From the NCBI GenBank assembly GCA_947629445.1, contig CANRDU010000013.1:1-37847 (forward strand): 37,847 nucleotides of DNA, read 5' to 3'. This DNA is from an uncultured Bacilli bacterium. GTDB lineage: Bacteria; Bacillota_I; Bacilli_A; RF39; UBA660. Under the pieces are notes generated by a model. It saw only the letters and a list, made by a program, of their open reading frames with translations. It made no database searches and was not told the origin of the DNA. The position numbers and the translations under genes were made by a program. Shown piece after piece: positions 33,365 through 37,847 of this stretch (positions are counted from its first letter, which is position 1; the number at the start of each line of letters is the position of its first letter).

Positions 33365-34702
33365 ATGGATATTAAAGAAAAGGCAAAATTATTTGCGATA
33401 CAAGCTCATATGGGGCAAGTTAGAAAAAGTGAACCTGATAAACCAATGATAATGCATCCAATTGGAGTTGGGCAACTTTTGGAATCATTTGGATATGATG
33501 ATAATGTTGTAGCAGCAGGTTATTTACATGATGTTGTAGAAGACACAAAATATACTATTGAGGATATTGAAAAAGAATTTGGTAAGGATATTGCTAGTTT
33601 AGTAATGGGTGCTTCTGAACCTGATAAATCGTTATCCTGGGAAGAGAGAAAACGTCATACAATTGAAGAAACAAAAAAACTTCCTCTTAGAAATAAATTA
33701 GTTATATGTGCTGATAAAATTAACAATTTAGAAGATTTATTTTTAAAATTTGAGAAAAGTGGTAATAGAGATTTCAGTGCTTTTAAAAGAGGAGAAAAAT
33801 CACAAGAATGGTATTATACAAGTATTTATGAAAGTTTAATATCAGGAGAAGATAAAGATTTACCTATATTTGAAAGATTAAAAGACATTTTAGATAAGGT
33901 ATTTGCTAAAAAAGAAGATTTGTTTTTAAGAGATACAATTTTTGCAAATAATCCAGATTATTATGCAAAATTAAGAAAATTACATGCTCAAAAGATTGAA
34001 TTACAAAGGCTTAAATCATTAGTAACACTCCCTAAGCCTTTTGTTATTGAATTTAGTGGGACACCGAGAACAGGAAAAACTACTATAATAAATAATTTGT
34101 ATGATTTCTTTAAAAAAGGTGGTTTTGCTGTTTCTTTAATTGAGGAATTTACAACATCAAAATATTATAAAGAAAGTTTAAAAAGCAAGTTTGATAGTAT
34201 GGGATTAGCCGATGGAAATATTGCAATTATTGATGAGGTGTATAGACAATTACAATTAGCACTTGCTTCTGGAAGAGAAATTATTTTGATTGATAGATCC
34301 ATAAATGATAGACAAATATGGAATTATAGAAGATTTGTTCGTGGTGATATGCCAGAAGAACAGTATTTAATGACTAGAGATAAATATTCGCAAATTTCAA
34401 AAGAGTTAATAGACTTTTTGATAATTACTTATGCTGATTCATTAATTTCATTAAGAAGAGATTATACTTCTAGTTTAGCTTTAGAACAAAGATCGTTCTT
34501 AACTCAAAAAAATATTGATGAATACAACAATTGTTTAAATTCATTACAAGGATTATTTGCAGATAGTGTTGATTCTTATATGTTATTAGATACTTCTAAT
34601 ATGGGGATGAATGATGTTTCTATTGAGGCTACTTCACAAATTCTTCCTGTTATGAGAAAACGATATATAAAGGCTTTTCAACAAAAGTATAGTCTAAAAT
34701 AA
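33365..34702 (+). CDS. MESH1/SpoT-type HD hydrolase fused to P-loop kinase
   Basis: The 445-residue protein starts at 33365 behind GGAGGT (33349-33354); an ATG at 33347 is next to that site and rejected. Residues 1-180 match the (p)ppGpp hydrolase-type HD domain: AIQAHMGQVRKSE, MIMHPIGVG (His31), AGYLHDVVEDT (His55, Asp56) and VICADKINNL (Asp117). No synthetase or regulatory domain follows. Residues 224-445 are a P-loop kinase-like domain with SGTPRTGKTTIINNLYDFF (Walker A 232-240) and ILIDRSINDRQIW, similar to deoxynucleoside or thymidylate kinases. The fusion suggests nucleotide metabolism or a nucleotide-based defence; neither is shown. Confidence 0.8.
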   Translation: MDIKEKAKLFAIQAHMGQVRKSEPDKPMIMHPIGVGQLLESFGYDDNVVAAGYLHDVVEDTKYTIEDIEKEFGKDIASLVMGASEPDKSLSWEERKRHTIEETKKLPLRNKLVICADKINNLEDLFLKFEKSGNRDFSAFKRGEKSQEWYYTSIYESLISGEDKDLPIFERLKDILDKVFAKKEDLFLRDTIFANNPDYYAKLRKLHAQKIELQRLKSLVTLPKPFVIEFSGTPRTGKTTIINNLYDFFKKGGFAVSLIEEFTTSKYYKESLKSKFDSMGLADGNIAIIDEVYRQLQLALASGREIILIDRSINDRQIWNYRRFVRGDMPEEQYLMTRDKYSQISKELIDFLIITYADSLISLRRDYTSSLALEQRSFLTQKNIDEYNNCLNSLQGLFADSVDSYMLLDTSNMGMNDVSIEATSQILPVMRKRYIKAFQQKYSLK

Positions 34703-34736
34703 CAACCACAACTTTTAGATATGGTTGTTATTTTTC
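34699..34736 (+). terminator. Rho-independent terminator
   Basis: ATAACAACCA pairs with TGGTTGTTAT around a 13-base loop, then T run. It closes the accessory operon. Confidence 0.8.
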
Positions 34737-35024
34737 TTGAAAACATTAATAAGATTTTTAATTATATAATATGCCAGATAAAGCCAATATCTATTTATTT
34801 TATTAATATTTTGTCAAAAATAAAATAATTAACTCCTAGGAATTTTGAAAAGTGTCTCAAAATATTCTGTGAGGGATTTTTATTGTATAAAAAATCATCT
34901 CTAATAGAGATGAAATATATTTGAATGTCCGAAAAGTTCGAACAGATTTCCAAATGGAGTAATCGTGGAAAATATCTACAACTCTTACTCATAAACGATT
35001 TGATATATAGTAAATCAATCAATT
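34703..35024. other. Intergenic region between convergent genes
   Basis: This 322-base stretch contains a terminator for each strand. A 75-codon reverse frame (34795-35022) overlaps the reverse terminator and has no ribosome site; I see no convincing gene. Confidence 0.6.
34886..34913 (-). terminator. Reverse-strand terminator
   Basis: TCATCTCT and AGAGATGA around AAT, followed on the reverse strand by TTTTTT. It lies about 110 bases after the stop of the AlbA/HATPase gene. Confidence 0.7.
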
Positions 35025-36315
35025 TTATTTTAATACATAATATGTATTTTTTCCAGTACCTTTTTTTATTAAAATATGGTTCTCTAATAATTTGTTAATA
35101 ATCTGTTTTGATCTTGTATTTCCGATATCTAATAGTTTTTCAACTTCCAGTCTAGTTATTTTTGTTTTTTCTTTAACATATTTTGTAATAATTTCTTCTT
35201 GAGTCATATTACTAAATTCATTTTTATTATCTTCAATATAGTTTAAATTTGGTAATGTTATCTTAAAAACATTTTCTGATAATTCAATGATTGGTTTAGA
35301 TTTAAAGTTTTGATATTCATTTATTATTCTTCCAATACCAGTGCCATAATTTTCAACATAATTTAATCTATGAAATATTTCGGCAAAATTAGGATTTCTT
35401 GATTCAGATACACCATTATATACATCATTTAAGGATAAAGTACTAATTAGTCCTCCAGTTGAATTAATTTCAATTCTATCATCAAATATTGATAATAATA
35501 TACTACCATTAAAATAGTAATCTCTATGAATTATAGCATTTAACAATGCCTCTCTAATTGAAAAATCTGGGTAATCTTTTTTATCAATTCTTTGCAAGCC
35601 ATTAAATGTTGAATTTATATGGTTAGATAAATTCATATAATAAAAGGCATCTTCTACAATTTTTAAGTATGATCCAGATAATTCCTTTCTATCTTTAAAT
35701 AATATTTTATTTGTACCATCAAATATAGCACATTTTACTGTATACGGATTTTGATCAGAAAGTAAGAGTGCTAAATTATTAAATTTATTATTTGTTATCA
35801 TTTTTAAACTTTTAAATTTTTCATTTGAGAACTCAATATTTCTTTTTTTAAATATTTCCTTGGCATAATCAAATGTTAATTCTTGTACATTTGATATTTC
35901 TTCTTCAAAACTTTTTTTAGAAGATTCTATTAACATTTTTCTAATTATTTCATCTGTTGCTTGAATAGTAGAAGAACCATGTCTTATGTATACACCACTT
36001 GATTTTAATCCTTTGTCAGCTAAATAATATGGTTTTTCTGGTGCTGAAGTAATATGTAATTCAATGACATCTTTTTTATCAATTTCTTTGATTTCTATAT
36101 CGGTATATGTTGTTAAATTACCAATTATACCTTCTCTTATCATTCCACTTAGTGATTCGATATCACTTTTAATATCTTTTAGTCCTAATATTTCCCCGTT
36201 ATCAGTAATACCAATATATATTGTTCCGCCTTTTGAATTAGCAAATGCAACGATTTCTTTTTATGCTTTTAGTAAGTTCTTGCTTTAATTCTACTGTTTC
36301 AGATTCTATATACAT
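35025..36315 (-). pseudogene. AlbA_2/HATPase (RecG C-terminal-like) regulator, frameshifted
   Basis: The main frame (35025-36143) has an ATPase-like module DFSIREALLNAIIHRDYY and NYGTGIGRIINEYQ (HATPase_c_4 type) and a C-terminal winged helix (about 320-370). Upstream the same frame still codes for EIVAFANSKGGTIYIG, the heart of an AlbA_2 (Schlafen-type) domain. The true ATG at 36315 begins YIESETVELKQELTKSIK in another frame. The switch lies at five T (36258-36262, A on the coding strand), where one extra or two missing bases restore the frame. GGTGAT precedes the ATG. Family members are accessory DNA-binding regulators. Sequencing error, inactivation and transcript slippage are all possible. 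Confidence 0.8.
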
Positions 36316-36332
36316 AAATTATCACCAATATT

Positions 36333-36361
36333 AGTATAAGCAATTATAATAATTTTATCAA
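36333..36361 (-). promoter_or_regulatory. Promoter of the AlbA/HATPase gene
   Basis: On the reverse strand TTGATA (36361-36356), 17 bases, TATACT (36338-36333), 18 bases before the ATG at 36315. Confidence 0.65.
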
Positions 36362-36363
36362 TA

Positions 36364-36385
36364 TTTTCGGTCACTTTTCGGTCAC
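36364..36385. repeat. Tandem direct repeat next to the AlbA promoter
   Basis: Two perfect, abutting copies of TTTTCGGTCAC lie three bases upstream of the -35 element, a typical place for a regulator site. Confidence 0.7.
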
Positions 36386-36444
36386 TATACTTTTTTAAAT
36401 TATAGAAAATTATTTTATCAATTTATTTGGCAGCTTTTCTACAT

Positions 36445-36470
36445 TAAAAAATCGAACTAAAAAGTTCGAC
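36445..36470 (-). terminator. Terminator of the tRNA-Gly transcript
   Basis: TCGAACT and AGTTCGA around a four-base loop, followed on the reverse strand by a run of six T. Confidence 0.8.
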
Positions 36471-36483
36471 TTAAAATACATAT

Positions 36484-36558
36484 TGGAGCAAGTGACCGGA
36501 ATCGAACCGGCATCCCAGCCTTGGCAAGGCCGTGTACTAACCATTGTACTACACCTGC
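36484..36558 (-). tRNA. tRNA-Gly (anticodon GCC)
   Basis: On the reverse strand the acceptor arms GCAGGTG and CACTTGC pair with two G-U pairs, the discriminator is T and CCA is encoded. The anticodon loop TTGCCAA lies between CGGCC and GGCTG. The T arm GCCGG-TTCGATT-CCGGT is standard. The anticodon GCC reads GGC and GGT. Confidence 0.96.
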
Positions 36559-36574
36559 AAATAAGTACATATTC

Positions 36575-36602
36575 ATTATACCATAAAAATAAGAAATGTC
36601 TA
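36575..36602 (-). promoter_or_regulatory. Promoter of tRNA-Gly
   Basis: On the reverse strand TAGACA (36602-36597), 16 bases, TATAAT (36580-36575) with TG one base before it. Confidence 0.65.
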
Positions 36603-36619
36603 CTGAAAAATGAAAAAAA

Positions 36620-36628
36620 TGCTATAAT
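36620..36628 (+). promoter_or_regulatory. Extended -10 promoter of the PPC-domain gene
   Basis: TG-C-TATAAT ends 15 bases before the ATG; the leader is very short. Confidence 0.6.
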
Positions 36629-36643
36629 AAAAATGGTGATAAT

Positions 36644-37078
36644 ATGGAATATAGAAAAATGGATAGTAATCATTATGCAGTACGAATTGATAAAGGGGAA
36701 GAGGTTTTAGAACAATTGACTTTGGTGTGTCAAAAAGAAAAAATTACTTGTGGACAGATTACAGGTTTAGGAGCTAGTAATAAAGTAGAAATAGGTCTTT
36801 TTAATACAAGTACCAAAGAGTATAAAACTACTGTAAAAGAAGGAATGTTTGAAGTAACTTCCTTAGTTGGAAATATTACGAACAAAGAAGGTACTGTCTA
36901 TCTACATTGTCATATTAATTTTAGTGATCCTTCCTTAAAAACATATGGTGGACATTTGGTAAAGTGTTATATTTCCGCAACAGGTGAGATTATTATTACG
37001 AAAATAGAGTGTATGATTAATCGAAATTTTCATTCTGAAATAGGTCTTAATTTGTTCTCATTTCCAGATCAAAAATAA
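36644..37078 (+). CDS. PPC/DUF296 domain protein
   Basis: The 144-residue protein consists of one PPC (DUF296) domain. It has ITCGQITGLGASNKVEIG, the His-rich TVYLHCHINFSDPSLKTYGGHLV and the closing VKCYISATGEIIITKIE. Bacterial and archaeal members of this family form trimers, and the plant version is tied to AT-hook DNA-binding proteins. The three His can bind a metal. The bacterial role is not known. GGTG lies six bases before the start. Confidence 0.88.
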   Translation: MEYRKMDSNHYAVRIDKGEEVLEQLTLVCQKEKITCGQITGLGASNKVEIGLFNTSTKEYKTTVKEGMFEVTSLVGNITNKEGTVYLHCHINFSDPSLKTYGGHLVKCYISATGEIIITKIECMINRNFHSEIGLNLFSFPDQK

Positions 37079-37100
37079 TGTTTTAGGAACGAATTTTTTA

Positions 37101-37109
37101 TGCTATAAT
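37101..37109 (+). promoter_or_regulatory. Extended -10 promoter of the MBL gene
   Basis: TG-C-TATAAT, 20 bases before the GTG start at 37130. Confidence 0.65.
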
Positions 37110-37129
37110 GGTATGGTAGGAGTGATAAA

Positions 37130-37759
37130 GTGGATACATTATTGGAAAATGTTGTGGTAGGAAAACAAAATACTATAAAGATAGACGATATTTATTTTGA
37201 TCCCTATTTAGTAGAGGAGGAGAGTCATGATGCTCGTGTAATTATGATTACTCATTCCCATTATGATCATTTTTCTGAAGAAGATATTTCTAAAGTAAGA
37301 AATAAAGAAACTATTTTAATTATTCCAAAGGATTGTCTTGTGAAAGCACTTTCTAGTTTTGATAAAAATCATATTGTCGTAGTAGAACCTAATCAAGATT
37401 ATGTAATTGGGGACATTCGTATTCGTACGGTTCCTATGTATAATCAAGATAAAGCTTTTCATCCAAAGTCAAACGAATGGGTAGGATATGTGATAAATTA
37501 CAATGATGTGACCTATTATATTGTAGGAGATTCAGATGCTACGGAAGAACTAAAAAGTGTCACTTGTGATGTTTTATTTATTCCTATTGGTGGAACGTAT
37601 ACGATGACGAAAGAGGAAGCAGCGGAGGCAACATTAGTTATTCAACCGAAAATAGTTGTACCTACGCATTATGGAATAGTAGTTGGCAATCTCCAAGATG
37701 GAATAGATTTTCAAACTGCTTTAGCAGGAAAAATAGATTGTAGACTTTATTTAAAATAA
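37130..37759 (+). CDS. MBL-fold metal-dependent hydrolase (UlaG-like)
   Basis: The 209-residue protein has the zinc motif ITHSHYDHFS, the later YIVGDSDATEE with the bridging Asp, and VVPTHYG with a C-terminal His. This is the small MBL type related to UlaG and putative Zn-dependent hydrolases. It starts at GTG 37130 behind AGGAG (37118-37122). The substrate is unknown. Confidence 0.85.
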   Translation: MDTLLENVVVGKQNTIKIDDIYFDPYLVEEESHDARVIMITHSHYDHFSEEDISKVRNKETILIIPKDCLVKALSSFDKNHIVVVEPNQDYVIGDIRIRTVPMYNQDKAFHPKSNEWVGYVINYNDVTYYIVGDSDATEELKSVTCDVLFIPIGGTYTMTKEEAAEATLVIQPKIVVPTHYGIVVGNLQDGIDFQTALAGKIDCRLYLK

Positions 37760-37781
37760 CCATTTGGTTATTTCTTTTTTT
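37754..37781 (+). terminator. Rho-independent terminator
   Basis: AAATAACC, loop ATTT, GGTTATTT and a T run, overlapping the MBL stop codon. Confidence 0.8.
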
Positions 37782-37847
37782 AATATTTCAACCGCACCAC
37801 TTTATTTATAATTTGATTCTACATCATATGATGATTTAAAGTCAAAT

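Noticed and set aside
34795..35022. 75-codon reverse-strand frame between convergent genes
   Set aside because: It overlaps the reverse terminator, has no ribosome site and no recognisable family; a decayed gene cannot be excluded.
36255..36265. Programmed -1 frameshift in the AlbA gene
   Set aside because: The shift needed is +1 or -2, and the five-A tract does not form the usual A-AAA-AAG slippery site.
30907..36558. A complete integrative element at tRNA-Gly
   Set aside because: No integrase and no direct copy of the tRNA 3' end was found at a left boundary; only an accessory-looking gene set remains.
37802..37847. Possible C-terminus of a reverse-strand gene at the right edge
   Set aside because: An open frame ends in TAA at 37804-37802, but only 14 codons are visible, too few to support a call.
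1..37847. CRISPR arrays, insertion sequences, integrases, rRNA genes, riboswitches
   Set aside because: No regularly spaced repeats, transposase or integrase motifs, rRNA or recognisable riboswitch structures were seen on either strand.

Overview
The window comes from a chromosome of a low-GC Gram-positive bacterium (Firmicutes). The evidence is very AT-rich DNA, AGGAGG-type ribosome binding sites, TTGACA/TATAAT promoters, many hairpin-plus-T-run terminators, a tRNA with encoded CCA, a lipoprotein, and anchored wall-type surface proteins without outer-membrane genes. An uncultured gut Bacilli lineage close to RF39 or Erysipelotrichia would fit, but this is inference. TGA is used as a stop (ATGA gene overlap at 13525-13528, gene ends at 14595 and 24423), so the code is standard.

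Layout. 1-3670: two secreted FIVAR-repeat surface proteins with nearly identical NPDT/hydrophobic/charged C-termini; the first is cut by the window edge. 3693-7070: ogt, then an operon of NlpC/P60 lipoprotein, GNAT acetyltransferase and anchored DNA/RNA endonuclease. 7210-8126: an XRE repressor/ImmA-type metalloprotease pair with its own operator-promoter. 8253-10563: rarA and a C39-like peptidase. 10565-16371: a base/nucleotide group holding a homologue of the hypermodified-thymine enzyme family (5-hmdU DNA kinase-type helical domain), a Ppx/GppA-like protein, an APH-fold kinase overlapping a phosphoribosylanthranilate isomerase-TudS (DUF523) fusion, and a fusion of an HhH-glycosylase-like domain with a queuosine-5'-phosphate glycosylase (Qng1/DUF2419) domain. 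16370-26600: an unknown protein, an inositol-monophosphatase-family enzyme, an Ig-repeat polysaccharide deacetylase, membrane and metalloprotease-like proteins, and a transglutaminase-like surface protein. 26811-29178: a phospholipase C-like/HAD nucleotidase fusion with a zincin. 29231-31698: an HD hydrolase, a second transglutaminase-like protein and an MBL-fold hydrolase. 31814-36445 looks like accessory DNA: GNAT, HAD, a broken gene, a MESH1-type HD/P-loop kinase fusion, and a frameshifted AlbA/HATPase regulator beside tRNA-Gly(GCC). 36484-37781: the tRNA, a PPC-domain protein and a second MBL-fold hydrolase.

How it works together. Genes are short transcription units closed by strong terminators, several shared by convergent genes. 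Many promoters are of the extended -10 type (TGnTATAAT) close to the start codon, which was used to correct several starts. The most interesting part is 10.6-16.3 kb, where three proteins related to DNA/nucleoside glycosylase folds and a desulfidase fusion sit close together. They suggest repair or salvage of modified bases or nucleotides, but no single pathway is proven by sequence alone.
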